39,705 nucleotides of DNA from Hyphomicrobiales bacterium (GTDB lineage: Bacteria > Pseudomonadota > Alphaproteobacteria > Rhizobiales > Xanthobacteraceae): NCBI GenBank assembly GCA_023269635.1, contig JAHFPN010000007.1, positions 1 through 39,705 on the forward strand, in the 5' to 3' direction. Of the stretch, positions 28,420 to 36,941 are shown piece by piece. The notes under the pieces are model-generated. The model searched no databases, had not been told where the DNA came from, and saw nothing but the letters and a program-made list of their open reading frames with translations. Within the stretch, counting starts at the first letter, position 1; each line of letters begins with the position of its first letter. Position numbers and translations under genes: made by a program.

Positions 28420-29580
28420 TCACTTCACATCGTAGCTGTACCAGTCCTTGGCGACGACGATCACCGACTTGGCCGAATCCCAGCGATAGACGCGGTAATA
28501 CTGCTTGGTGCGGAAGTGATTGTCTTTGGTCCACTCGATCTGGCCGCCGCGCAATCCTTTCAGATCGACCTTGAGGTTTTGCATGGAAGCCTGGACCTTG
28601 GCGGGCGTGGTCGGCCAGCCGGCACCTTTTAGCGCGGCCTCGATTACCATTCCGGCGATCCAGCCCTCGGTCATCTGCTGCGCCGGATATTTCGCGTTCG
28701 CCTTTTTGGCCGCGTCGGCGATTTCGCGATGGATCGGGAGGTTGTCCTGGAACAGCGAATTCGCGCCGATCACGAAGAGCTTCCCGTCCTTGAGCCGGAC
28801 GAGCTCTCCCTCGGACTCAAGATGCGCCCAGGTGATGTAGTCACCGGCCCAATCGAGTCGGCGCAATGCCTCCAGCGTGCGCACCTGCGTTACCCACGGC
28901 GCCCACGAGAATACCCAATTGGCGCCGGCTTCCTTGAGCTTGGTCGCAAACGGCGTGTAGTCCGGCGTCGGCGGCGGAATCACTTCCTTGTCGACCACCC
29001 TCATGCCGAACGACGGCGCCTGCTGCTCGGCAAAATCCATCTCCGCGCGTGACAGCGGAATCGCCATGGCCGCAAGTCCGAGCTGCACCGGCTGTTTCGA
29101 AGTTTCTTTCACGAACGTCAGGGCGCCGCGGCTGTCATAAGTGGCGGCATAAGCCGTGGTGCAGAACTGCAGCGGGTCGGCGGGCGGATACACTTCCCTC
29201 GGGCACACGCCGCTGGCGAACAGGAGCGGCACTTCGGCGCGCTTGGCTTCACCCACGATCGGCGCATAGGTTGAAGAGAGACTCGCATTGACGAGCAGTA
29301 CGGCATTGTCCTGGGTCAGCAGCCGCTTGACGTTCGCGGTCGCCTTCGAAGGCTCAGCCGAGTCGTCCAGGATCACGAGCTTGATCTGCTTGCCGTTCAC
29401 ACCGCCCGCCGCGTTCACGCGGTCGATATAGATCTGCAGCGCCTCCATGGCGGGCGCGTAGGTGCTCGCCGGCGGGCCGGTGAGGGCGCTCGTGATGCCG
29501 ACCACATAGGCGTCCTGGGCTACGGCTGGCACGGCGAGCGTTGCGGCGAGTGCCGCGAAGGCGATCTTCGATGCACGCAT
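28420..29580 (-). CDS. livK: HAAT-family ABC transporter substrate-binding protein (system 2)
   Basis: A 386-residue periplasmic binding protein with a signal peptide (KIAFAALAATLAVPAVAQDA, cleavage after AVA/Q near residue 21). Then come YVVGITSALTGPPASTYAPAMEALQIYIDRVNAAGGVNGKQIKL-like family wording and a typical two-lobed body with a Cys pair (VCPREVYPPADPLQFCTTAY). A GGGAGGAAG precedes the ATG. It follows the acyl-CoA ligase gene by 46 bases in the same operon, which suggests the ligand is an acid that the ligase then activates. The ligand itself cannot be read from sequence. Confidence 0.9.
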   Translation of the reverse strand: MRASKIAFAALAATLAVPAVAQDAYVVGITSALTGPPASTYAPAMEALQIYIDRVNAAGGVNGKQIKLVILDDSAEPSKATANVKRLLTQDNAVLLVNASLSSTYAPIVGEAKRAEVPLLFASGVCPREVYPPADPLQFCTTAYAATYDSRGALTFVKETSKQPVQLGLAAMAIPLSRAEMDFAEQQAPSFGMRVVDKEVIPPPTPDYTPFATKLKEAGANWVFSWAPWVTQVRTLEALRRLDWAGDYITWAHLESEGELVRLKDGKLFVIGANSLFQDNLPIHREIADAAKKANAKYPAQQMTEGWIAGMVIEAALKGAGWPTTPAKVQASMQNLKVDLKGLRGGQIEWTKDNHFRTKQYYRVYRWDSAKSVIVVAKDWYSYDVK

Positions 29581-29626
29581 GTTTGTCTTCCTCCCTTGTT
29601 GTTCAATCTGATGGACGGTCTCTTGG

Positions 29627-31528
29627 CTAGATCAGGCCTCCTTGCGGCTTCAGAGCCCCGGCGACTTCGCCGGCGAGCAGGCGCTCCTCGCGATCGTCGT
29701 ACATTGCCTCGACCAGCGACTTGAATCGCACGTACATGAGATTGCGCTTCACCTTGCGCGTCGGCGTCACCGGCTCGCCTTCCTCTTCGGGATCGAGCGC
29801 CTTCGGCAGAATGCGAAACGCCTTGATCTGCTCGACGCGAGAGAGTTCGGCATTGGTTCGGTCGATTTCCGTCTTGATTAGGCGGCCGATTTCCGGGCTC
29901 TGCGCGAGGCTCGTGAAGCCGCTATAGGCGATGCTTCGGCTCCGCGCCCAATCGGCGACCGTGTCGTAGTCGATCTCGATCAGGGCAGTGAGATACTTCC
30001 TTCCGTGACCGAACACGACCGCCTCGGCGACATAGGGGCTCGCGCGCAACAGATTCTCGATGAAGGAAGGCGAGAGCGTCTTGCCGCCCGAGGTGACGAT
30101 GAAGTCGCGCGCACGATCGACCAGACGGAGCGCGCCGCCACGCCATTCGCCTACGTCGCCGGTATGCATGAATCCGTCGGTTCCGATCACGGCGCGCGTA
30201 GCCTCTTCATTGTTCCAGTAGCCTTCGAACAGATCGGGGCTCTTGACCAGCACTTCGCCGTTGTCGCTGAGTCGGACCTGCCAGCCGTTGGGCACGGAGC
30301 CCACGTCGCCGGGGCGCGGGAACGGGCCGCGCTGGCCGGATATGATTCCTCCAGCGGTTTCCGTTTGGCCGTACATTTCAACGGTATTGACGCCGTAGAT
30401 CTGCCAAAGGGCCGCCGTTTCGGCCGGCAACGGCGCGCCGCCGGAGACAACGAGTTCAAGCTGATCGAAGCCTAGCTTGTTGAGGATCGGCTTGAACGCC
30501 ACCAGCCGGCAAAATTCGTAAATGGCGCTGTCAGCGATCGAAACCTTTCCATCCCAGCGCCGGCGGGCATGCCGGCGGGCCACGCGCATGGCAAGATTGT
30601 ATGCCGTGCGCTTTACCGCCGACGAATTGATGACACCGACGAGGATGTGAGACGCAAACTTTTGCAGGTAGCGCGGAACGGTGAAAAGTAACGTGGGTGC
30701 TGTCTCGAACAGCGTCGTCGTGAAATCCTCGATGTCCTCGCCGAAGTGCGGGATCAGCCGTGAGATCAAGGGCAGCGTCACCGCGATGTCACGTCCGAGC
30801 ACGTGGCACAGCGGGAGATAGACGACGGTGCGGTGGTTCTTATCGGCCAGCGTCGGATAGATGTCGAGGATATTGCTGGTGGCGGCAAGATGCTTGCCGT
30901 GGGTGATGAGCGCGCCCTTGGGATCCCCCGTCGTGCCCGAAGTATAGACGATGAAAGCCGGCGCCTCGGGCGCGAGCTTGCTGACCTGCTCTTCAAACCA
31001 GGGGAGGATGCTCGCGTCCGATGCGGCGACGAGATCACGATAGCGGAGAAGCTGCGGATGCTCGTATCCGAACATGGCCGAATCGTCGATCACCACGATC
31101 CGCCTCAGCGTGGGGAGTCGATCGGCGATCGGCAGGATCTTGTCGACATATTCCTGGTTCTCGGCGACGAACATTGCCGCGCCGCCGTCACGCATCTGGT
31201 ATTCGAGCTCGCTCGCCGAGGCAGTTGGATAGATGCCGTAAGTGATGGCGCCAAGCGATTGCGCGGCGAGATCGCATATCACCCATTCCTCGCACGGGTC
31301 GCCCATGATGGCGACGCGATCGCCGGCGCCAAGACCGAGGCTAGCGAAGGCGCGAGCCGCACCCGCGACCAACTCCATATACTTGCGCCAGGTGCGTTCC
31401 CGATAAATGCCGAGATGCTTGGCGCGGAAGGCGACCTCATCCGGCCACGTGCGCGCATGCTCTACGAGCAATCCAGGCGCCGTCTTGCGGCGCAAAGCGG
31501 CTGCGGCGCTCCCGCCAGGTGCGGTCAT
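29627..31528 (-). CDS. AMP-dependent long-chain-type acyl-CoA ligase
   Basis: A 633-residue ANL ligase of the long-chain FadD15-like branch. Motifs: FIVYTSGTTGDPKGALITH, the A5-type MYGQTETAGG, GFMHTGDVGEWRGGALRLVDRARDFIVTSGGK-like hinge, and a C-terminal TPTRKVKRN with the catalytic-lysine region. GAGGGG upstream fits the ATG at 31528. It heads the system 2 transporter operon. A degenerate copy of the palindrome found beside the TetR gene lies 56 bases before its start, so the operon is probably controlled by that repressor. Substrate: a carboxylic acid, possibly the transported one (inference). Confidence 0.9.
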   Translation of the reverse strand: MTAPGGSAAAALRRKTAPGLLVEHARTWPDEVAFRAKHLGIYRERTWRKYMELVAGAARAFASLGLGAGDRVAIMGDPCEEWVICDLAAQSLGAITYGIYPTASASELEYQMRDGGAAMFVAENQEYVDKILPIADRLPTLRRIVVIDDSAMFGYEHPQLLRYRDLVAASDASILPWFEEQVSKLAPEAPAFIVYTSGTTGDPKGALITHGKHLAATSNILDIYPTLADKNHRTVVYLPLCHVLGRDIAVTLPLISRLIPHFGEDIEDFTTTLFETAPTLLFTVPRYLQKFASHILVGVINSSAVKRTAYNLAMRVARRHARRRWDGKVSIADSAIYEFCRLVAFKPILNKLGFDQLELVVSGGAPLPAETAALWQIYGVNTVEMYGQTETAGGIISGQRGPFPRPGDVGSVPNGWQVRLSDNGEVLVKSPDLFEGYWNNEEATRAVIGTDGFMHTGDVGEWRGGALRLVDRARDFIVTSGGKTLSPSFIENLLRASPYVAEAVVFGHGRKYLTALIEIDYDTVADWARSRSIAYSGFTSLAQSPEIGRLIKTEIDRTNAELSRVEQIKAFRILPKALDPEEEGEPVTPTRKVKRNLMYVRFKSLVEAMYDDREERLLAGEVAGALKPQGGLI

Positions 31529-31583
31529 CGGAGCCCCTCTCGGCCTTTCGGCTTAGTTTCATTATAGGCTCAAGCCGCGCGAA

Positions 31584-31605
31584 AATTCTATAGGGCAATA
31601 GAAAG
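31584..31605. promoter_or_regulatory. Probable TetR operator ahead of the ligase/transporter operon
   Basis: aattctatag, two bases, caatagaaag: the same 10-2-10 layout as the perfect palindrome at 32326-32347, with 7 of 10 bases kept in the right half and 9 of 10 in the left. It lies between the ligase start and the end of the TetR gene. Confidence 0.6.
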
Positions 31606-31653
31606 TCCCACGACCGAGGAAATGCGTGGCGCGGGTGCGCTGCCGGACGCCTG

Positions 31654-32277
31654 CTAGCGGCGGCGGCCCTTGCGGCGGATTCCGTCGATCACGAGGGCCG
31701 CGAACGTGGCCGCGACACGGTCGACCGAAGCGTTGAGTTCCTTGCAGTACCAGGTCGCCACCGAGTTCGCCATGCCGAGAATAGCGAGCGCCGCGAGGCG
31801 CGGATCGAGATCGCCGCGAAACTCGCGCGACCGGATACCGGCTCGCAGCACGTCTTCGAATATTCGCTCGATCGCACGCGAAAGGCGGCCGATGCGACGG
31901 CGGCTTTCGGTGGGCAAATGCCGGCGCTCGTTAAGAAATACCTTTACGTAGTCGCCACGATCGCGGAGCGGGGACAAGTGCGAGGCAATCAGGCCGCGGA
32001 GCTTGTCGGAGGCGGTGCCGCGAGCTTCCGTTACGCTGATTGCCGCCTCGACGAAGCCCTCGACGCCACGTGCGCAAACCATCTCGAGCGCGTCCTCTTT
32101 GGAAGGGAAATAGTAGTAGAGGCTTGCCTGCCGGACGCCGAGAACGTCGGCGATATCCTGCGTCGAGGCGCCATGGAAGCCGCGTCTGGCGAAGACTTGC
32201 GCCGCCGCGTCGATGATCTCGGCAGCGCGCCGCCGGCGGTTGCGCGAAGCCTTCGGACGTACCGGCAGTCGCTTCAT
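31654..32277 (-). CDS. TetR-family transcriptional repressor
   Basis: A 207-residue regulator. The N-terminal helix-turn-helix is standard: IIDAAAQVFARRGFHGASTQDIADVLGVRQASLYYYFPSKEDAL, spread over residues 21-64. The C-terminal ligand domain is not recognisable by motif. The basic N-terminus (RLPVRPKASRNRRRR) may add DNA contacts. It is encoded just upstream of the ligase/transporter operon on the same strand and divergent from the MetE-like gene. Two copies of a shared palindrome flank it, so it likely controls both sides and itself; acyl-CoA ligands are common for such repressors. No Shine-Dalgarno is evident. Confidence 0.88.
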   Translation of the reverse strand: MKRLPVRPKASRNRRRRAAEIIDAAAQVFARRGFHGASTQDIADVLGVRQASLYYYFPSKEDALEMVCARGVEGFVEAAISVTEARGTASDKLRGLIASHLSPLRDRGDYVKVFLNERRHLPTESRRRIGRLSRAIERIFEDVLRAGIRSREFRGDLDPRLAALAILGMANSVATWYCKELNASVDRVAATFAALVIDGIRRKGRRR

Positions 32278-32325
32278 CGAATTGGGCCCACGAAAAGTTG
32301 CTTCGACCGCAGTAAGGCGATAACT

Positions 32326-32347
32326 TATTCTATAGAACTATAGAATA
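32326..32347. promoter_or_regulatory. Perfect 10-2-10 inverted repeat, probable TetR operator
   Basis: tattctatag, aa, ctatagaata: a fully symmetric AT-rich site in the 99-base gap between the TetR gene and the divergent MetE-like gene. Its place, symmetry and recurrence at 31584-31605 fit a TetR-dimer site. Confidence 0.75.
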
Positions 32348-32376
32348 GTCGTCGTCACTTTCGATAGAGGGGACGA

Positions 32377-33504
32377 ATGCCCGCCAATCCGCTCGTTCGC
32401 GGTCGTCCGCCGTTTCGCGCCGATCATATCGGAAGCCTCCTGCGTCCGCCTGCTTTGCGCCAGGCATTCAAGGAACACGCCGGCGGCCATATGGACAACG
32501 AGGCTTTCAAACGCGTGCAGAACGACTGTATCCGTGACGTCGTCAAGTTGCAGGAAGAGACGGGCCTCAGGGTCGTCACGGACGGCGAGTTTCGCCGCGG
32601 CTCCTACTGGAGCCGGTTCGTCGAGGGTGTTGACGGTTTCGAAATCCGCCAGGCGATTTTCAAGTTTCGAGACGACCGCGGGCACGAGGTCGAGTTCACA
32701 GCGCCCTATGCAGTCAGGCGGGTGCGACGTCAGCGTCCGCTCGCGCTCGACGAGTTCACATTTCTTCGCGATGCCACGAAGGTAACGCCGAAAATCACGC
32801 TGCCATCACCGTCCACGATGCATTTCTACCGTTGCAGCGACTATGCCATGCCCGGGCTCTACGCTGATGCCGAGGCGTTCTTCACCGACTTGGCCGTCGT
32901 GTTCCGGGAGGAAATCGCCGCCCTCGCCGCCGCCGGATGCCGCTATGTCCAGATCGATGAAGTTGCCATCGCGCTTTTGTGCGATCCCACAATCCGCGAG
33001 CAGGTGAGGTCGGTTGGCGCCGATGCCGACAAGCTCGTCGATCTCTATATTGACGCGATCAATCGGGCGGTCGCTAGGCGCCCAGCCGACATGGTAATCG
33101 GCGTCCATATGTGCCGAGGCAATTTCAAGGGCCGCTATCTCGGCGAGGGCAGCTATGAATCGGTGGCCGAGCGATTCTTCGCCAATACCAACGTCAATCA
33201 TTTCCTGCTTGAATACGACACGCCGCGCGCCGGCGATTTCACGCCGCTGCGCTTCGTGCCGAAAGGAAAGGGCGTCGTGCTGGGTCTTGTGAGCAGCAAG
33301 ACGCCGGCGCTGGAAAGCTTGGAAATTCTCAATCGCCGCACCGATGAAGCGACGAAGTTCATCGATCTCGATCGCCTTGCGATCAGCCCCCAATGCGGTT
33401 TTGCCTCGACGGTCGCCGGCAATCCGGTTACAGAAGTAGACGAGCGCGCGAAACTCGCTCGCGTCGTCGAAACCGCACGTTCGATTTGGGGTGAAGAGGC
33501 TTGA
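32377..33504 (+). CDS. MetE-like (cobalamin-independent methionine synthase family) zinc methyltransferase, short form
   Basis: A 375-residue protein equivalent to the C-terminal catalytic barrel of MetE. It opens with RADHIGSLLRPPALRQAF, contains VTDGEFRRGSYWSRFVEG and YVQIDEVAIALLCDP, and keeps the zinc ligands: His244 and Cys246 in GVHMCRGN, Glu279 in LLEYDT and Cys340 in ISPQCGFAS. Lacking the N-terminal half of MetE, such short forms often use other methyl donors or have roles outside methionine synthesis. GAGGGG precedes the ATG. The shared palindrome suggests control by the divergent TetR protein, so it may belong to the same catabolic programme. Confidence 0.85.
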   Translation: MPANPLVRGRPPFRADHIGSLLRPPALRQAFKEHAGGHMDNEAFKRVQNDCIRDVVKLQEETGLRVVTDGEFRRGSYWSRFVEGVDGFEIRQAIFKFRDDRGHEVEFTAPYAVRRVRRQRPLALDEFTFLRDATKVTPKITLPSPSTMHFYRCSDYAMPGLYADAEAFFTDLAVVFREEIAALAAAGCRYVQIDEVAIALLCDPTIREQVRSVGADADKLVDLYIDAINRAVARRPADMVIGVHMCRGNFKGRYLGEGSYESVAERFFANTNVNHFLLEYDTPRAGDFTPLRFVPKGKGVVLGLVSSKTPALESLEILNRRTDEATKFIDLDRLAISPQCGFASTVAGNPVTEVDERAKLARVVETARSIWGEEA

Positions 33505-33617
33505 CTGGCGATAGGTGTCGCCCCTGTCAGCCCTTAGAGAACCGGACCGCGAGTTCGAAGCGCACTCTATCCGGCCGCAAGCCCAGTCTTGCTAGATTGC
33601 GCTGGTCTACGCGGAGA

Positions 33618-33830
33618 TTGTTAGATTTCGGTTCCTCTCCCTCCGCCAGCTAGTCTCCGATTTCGCAGAGAAATTTATTGCTGCTACGGGTCGCACGAAA
33701 TCGCGCGACATTTGCGGGGGTTAGCTAGGTACACACAGCAAGAATCAAGACGAGAGAGCGCACGCGCCGCTCTCAGCGTGCCGATAGCTGCGATTTTCTC
33801 AGGCGGCTGCTTCCGTGCTGCGATTCTTTA
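33618..33830. repeat. Dispersed intergenic repeat, copy 4 (in gap 33505-34028)
   Basis: Runs in parallel with 24574-24786 along its whole length, with point differences. The remaining parts of the gap (33505-33617 and 33831-34028) show no gene; GGGAGG at its right end serves the nitrilase. Confidence 0.75.
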
Positions 33831-34028
33831 GAGACGCGCGCTTTGAAGATGGAAGACAATAAAGCCAACAGCAACTCGGGAAAGTCATGGTCGACGATCG
33901 GGGCAGTGAGCCGCGGTATTTTGACCGGGTTCCAAATTGCTGCACAAGCCCATTGGGCACGTTGAGGCTCGGAAACTCGCCTCATCTGGGCAATATCAGA
34001 TAAAGTATGCCCGCGCAGGGAGGTCGGG

Positions 34029-34964
34029 ATGAAACTGGTGCGGGCGGCGGTTGTGCAGAATTCAGCAGTCGTGTTCGACCGCGAGGCCACGCTGGAAAAG
34101 GTCGCGCGGCTTAGCCGCGATGCGAAGGCACGAGGTGCCGAGCTGGTCGTTTTCCCCGAAGCGTTCGTTTCGGCCTACCCGAAAGGTCTCGATTTCGGCG
34201 CCGTCGTCGGCAGCCGCACGCCGGCAGGGCGTGAGGATTTTCGCCGCTATTTTGAAAGTGCGGTCGATGTCCCCGGGCCGGCCAGCCGCCGCCTAGAGGA
34301 AATTGCGGGCGATCTCGGTGTTCATCTTGTTATCGGCATCATCGAGCGCGACGGCGGCACGCTCTATTGCACGGTGCTGTTTCTTTCTCCGGAAGGACGG
34401 CTGCTCGGCAAGCACCGCAAGCTGATGCCGACCGGATTGGAGCGACTGGTATGGGGATATGGCGATGGCTCGACGCTGCCGGTGTTCGACACGCGGCTCG
34501 GCCGTTTGGGCGCGGTGATCTGCTGGGAGAATTACATGCCCCTGTTGCGCACTGCTATGTACGCCAAGGGTATCCAACTCTATTGCGCGCCTACCGCTGA
34601 CGATCGCGACACCTGGCTGCCGACCATGCAGCACGTTGCGCTGGAGGGGCGCTGCTTCGTGCTTTCCGCCTGCCAGTTCGTTCTGCGCGGTGATTGCCCC
34701 ACCGATTACGCGGCGGCACAGGGTGACAGTCCCGACACAGTCCTCATGCGTGGTGGCAGTTGCATCGTCGGTCCGCTCGGCCAGGTGCTCGCTGGCCCTG
34801 TTTTCAATCAGAGCCAGATTCTGGTCGCTGACCTCGACCTGGACGAGATCGCACGTGGCAAATTCGATTTCGATGTGGTCGGGCACTATGCACGGCCCGA
34901 CATTTTTCGGCTCCACGTCAACGAAAGCGCGAATCCAGCGGTGGTGTTCGAAGAGAAAGAGTGA
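34029..34964 (+). CDS. Nitrilase (carbon-nitrogen hydrolase superfamily)
   Basis: A 311-residue hydrolase with the full catalytic set: Glu44 in VVFPEAF, Lys131 in KHRKLMPT and Cys165 in VICWENYMPLLR. The Cys-Trp-Glu-Asn-Tyr-Met wording is typical of true nitrilases (branch 1), which turn R-CN into the acid and ammonia; such enzymes form spirals or large oligomers. GGGAGG ahead of the ATG fixes the start. No nitrile hydratase or aldoxime gene lies nearby, so the natural nitrile is unknown. Flanked on both sides by copies of the dispersed repeat. Confidence 0.92.
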   Translation: MKLVRAAVVQNSAVVFDREATLEKVARLSRDAKARGAELVVFPEAFVSAYPKGLDFGAVVGSRTPAGREDFRRYFESAVDVPGPASRRLEEIAGDLGVHLVIGIIERDGGTLYCTVLFLSPEGRLLGKHRKLMPTGLERLVWGYGDGSTLPVFDTRLGRLGAVICWENYMPLLRTAMYAKGIQLYCAPTADDRDTWLPTMQHVALEGRCFVLSACQFVLRGDCPTDYAAAQGDSPDTVLMRGGSCIVGPLGQVLAGPVFNQSQILVADLDLDEIARGKFDFDVVGHYARPDIFRLHVNESANPAVVFEEKE

Positions 34965-35001
34965 CCGGGCGCAAGTGTCTCGCTCTTAGCCGTCATTCGA
35001 T

Positions 35002-35040
35002 CGATTTTCTCGGCTCGCGACTTCAGTGCTGCGGTTCTAA
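35002..35040. repeat. Fragment of the dispersed repeat (right end only)
   Basis: cgattttctcggctcgcgac followed by ttcagtgctgcggttcta matches the right ends of copies 1, 3 and 4. It lies between the nitrilase and the convergent isomerase gene. Confidence 0.65.
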
Positions 35041-35096
35041 ATCAACGCTCACTCGCACACAGAGGCCCTAGGCGAGCAGCTCATCGGCCAACACGC

Positions 35097-35753
35097 TTAA
35101 CGCGAGACAAATCGCGCGATCTCGGTCTCGAACTGTCGAAGGATCCTTCTGAACCAGATCGTGTAGGCCGGCGGCCGTTCGTTGATCTCGCGCACGATGT
35201 CAGCGGGCGCCTTCCAGCACCAATCCGCCACCTCGATTGCATCGCGTTTCGGCACGCCGTCAAAAATGCCGCCGAATACATGAACGATCTCATGCTCAAT
35301 GAGTCGTTCCGGCACTCGTGCACGATAGCGCATCGAGAAGAGAGGCGTGAGAGGAGTGACAATGCCCATCTCTTCGACAAGCCTTCGCGCGGCTGCATCA
35401 GCGCTATCCTCGCCCGGGCGAGGGTGGCTGCAGCAGGTATTCGTCCACAGTCCGGCCGAATGGTATTTGCCGGCGGCTCGCTGATGGAGAAGGAGCCGGC
35501 CATGCGAATCTCGAACGAAGATGGAGATCGCGCGATGTCGGCGCCCTTGATGGTGCGCCTCGAGCTTCGGCATGATCCCGATTGCGCGGTCGTGCTCGTC
35601 GACCAAGATGACCTGATCGAAGGAGGTATCCGGGCTCGGCTGGACCCCACTGCGACCTTGCTCCCAGGCATTGTGACCAAGTTGAGATCCCGGCGCCTTG
35701 GGGATATCGCTACATTGCCGATTGGGCCAATTCGGCGGCTCCCTCGCATCCAT
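35097..35753 (-). CDS. idi: Isopentenyl-diphosphate delta-isomerase, type I (Nudix fold)
   Basis: A 218-residue protein that interconverts IPP and DMAPP for isoprenoid synthesis. Family wording is clear: VILVDEHDRAIGIMPKLEAHH, LLLHQRAAGKYHSAGLWTNTCCSHPRPGE with the active-site Cys108 (equivalent to E. coli Cys67), a Nudix-type RRLVEEMGI helix, and IEHEIVHVF carrying the second active-site glutamate. It is about 35 residues longer at the N-terminus than E. coli Idi; a later start cannot be excluded. It stands alone, with no carotenoid or quinone gene next to it in the window. Confidence 0.9.
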   Translation of the reverse strand: MDAREPPNWPNRQCSDIPKAPGSQLGHNAWEQGRSGVQPSPDTSFDQVILVDEHDRAIGIMPKLEAHHQGRRHRAISIFVRDSHGRLLLHQRAAGKYHSAGLWTNTCCSHPRPGEDSADAAARRLVEEMGIVTPLTPLFSMRYRARVPERLIEHEIVHVFGGIFDGVPKRDAIEVADWCWKAPADIVREINERPPAYTIWFRRILRQFETEIARFVSR

Positions 35754-36087
35754 TCAACATTTTCTCCAAGTTCCCAGTCTCGAAAATATTTACAGGTCGA
35801 AAAGCTACGAGCATATCGCCGACGCTTCGAACTATTATTGACTTATGTCTCCTTCGCCGCTTGAGGCCGTGACCTAGATCAAGTCGCGCGCTGGTCTGTC
35901 TGGCGTGTTACGGTTCTCGCGCTCGCCACCTAGGCGACCGCTTCGGCTGTTGCATCCTGGCTGGCGACTCCTTCTCCTGCGACTGAAAGACGCCAGATAT
36001 CCGCCAGCAGATCTCGGGCACGTCTATCTGCCGCAGCTTTGTGACGATTTCCTCAGCGCTGGCGGGCCATCAGAAGAGCGCTAACTT
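35754..36087. other. Gap without a gene; possible repeat remnant
   Basis: Bases 35763-35795 (ttctccaagttcccagtctcgaaa region) resemble 14760-14785 in copy 2 of the repeat. The rest has no recognisable gene, RNA or terminator. A short direct-repeat feel around tggcgactcc/tggcgggcc is too weak to name. Confidence 0.4.
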
Positions 36088-36483
36088 CTACTTTTTCTTT
36101 CCGTCAGCCTCGAATTGCTTGATGTATTCCCACAAGTCCTCGGCTTCCTTCTCGTTGCGTGCTTTCACGCCGACCATGGTGGTGCCCGGGATCTTGGCCT
36201 GCGGATCCTTGATGTACTCCTTGAACACCGCCTCGCCCCAGAGGATGCCGGAATTCTTGTTGTGCGCGGTGTAGCTGTATCCCGGGATGGTGCCGGCCTT
36301 GCGGCCGTCGAGGCCGTTGAGCACGGGGCCGACCTTATTTTTCGCCACTGCGCCGATCTCGTGACAGACCAGGCATTTCTTGAATGCTTTCTCGCCTGCG
36401 GCCGCGTCGCCAGCGAGCGCTGTCTCGGCCGATGCGGCCAGCGCGATTGCGCCACAAAGAAGGATCTTGATTGGTGACGTCAT
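36088..36483 (-). CDS. Class I cytochrome c (c2/c550 type)
   Basis: A 131-residue periplasmic haem protein with a signal peptide (IKILLCGAIALAASAETALAG, cleavage after ALA near residue 24). The haem motif is CLVCH (Cys37, Cys40, His41) and the likely sixth ligand is Met103 in GTTMVGVK. The wording NKVGPVLNGLDGRKAGTIPGYSYTAHNK is that of cytochromes c2 and their relatives, soluble electron shuttles. It is the last gene of a - strand group with a hemerythrin and a cytochrome b/ferredoxin fusion, so it may take electrons from that complex (inference). Confidence 0.93.
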   Translation of the reverse strand: MTSPIKILLCGAIALAASAETALAGDAAAGEKAFKKCLVCHEIGAVAKNKVGPVLNGLDGRKAGTIPGYSYTAHNKNSGILWGEAVFKEYIKDPQAKIPGTTMVGVKARNEKEAEDLWEYIKQFEADGKKK

Positions 36484-36502
36484 CTCTTTCCTCCGGTCTT
36501 GA

Positions 36503-36925
36503 TCATTGCCAATTCAGCTCTCGGTGCGGGTGCGCGCCGAGCATCCTGTGCAGCCGCGCGTCGTACGTCTCGAAGTGGCGGGAGAACCAGGCTTCGAGGC
36601 GCGTGGCGACCTTGGCACTGTCGAATTTCTCGGCGTCCTCGAACGCATCCATGATCTCGCGGATTTCGTCAAGCAGACGTTCGTGGTCGCGCTTGTGTTG
36701 ATCGAGTTGATCGTAGCCACGCTCGCGCATGAATTTCTCTTCGAGCGCAAAATGCGCTGAGATTCCCTCGAGCAGATCCCCGAAGAACTTCGGCACCGTC
36801 AATTTGGCGGCCTCGCCGCCGAGCTCGTCGTGCAGCCGGTTGATGAGCGCGATCAGCTCCTTGTGCTCGTAATCGACCGCATCGATTCCGACGCTGTATT
36901 CGTCTTTCCATTGCAAGAGCGTCAT
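36503..36925 (-). CDS. Bacteriohemerythrin
   Basis: A 140-residue single-domain hemerythrin. All seven di-iron ligands are in place: His21 in DYEHKEL, His58 and Glu62 in HFALEEKFM, His77 and His81 in HKRDHERL, and His117 and Asp122 in HFETYDARL. It opens with LLQWKDEYSVGIDAVDYEH, the common start of soluble forms. It binds O2 reversibly and may store, sense or deliver oxygen or protect nearby iron-sulfur proteins. It sits 16 bases after the unknown exported protein gene and 19 before the cytochrome c gene. Confidence 0.94.
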   Translation of the reverse strand: MTLLQWKDEYSVGIDAVDYEHKELIALINRLHDELGGEAAKLTVPKFFGDLLEGISAHFALEEKFMRERGYDQLDQHKRDHERLLDEIREIMDAFEDAEKFDSAKVATRLEAWFSRHFETYDARLHRMLGAHPHRELNWQ

Positions 36926-36941
36926 CGCGGCGGTCCCCAGC

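Noticed and set aside
35081-35749. A 222-codon - strand frame overlapping idi
   Set aside because: Same strand but another frame; the idi frame carries the Nudix motif and active-site residues.
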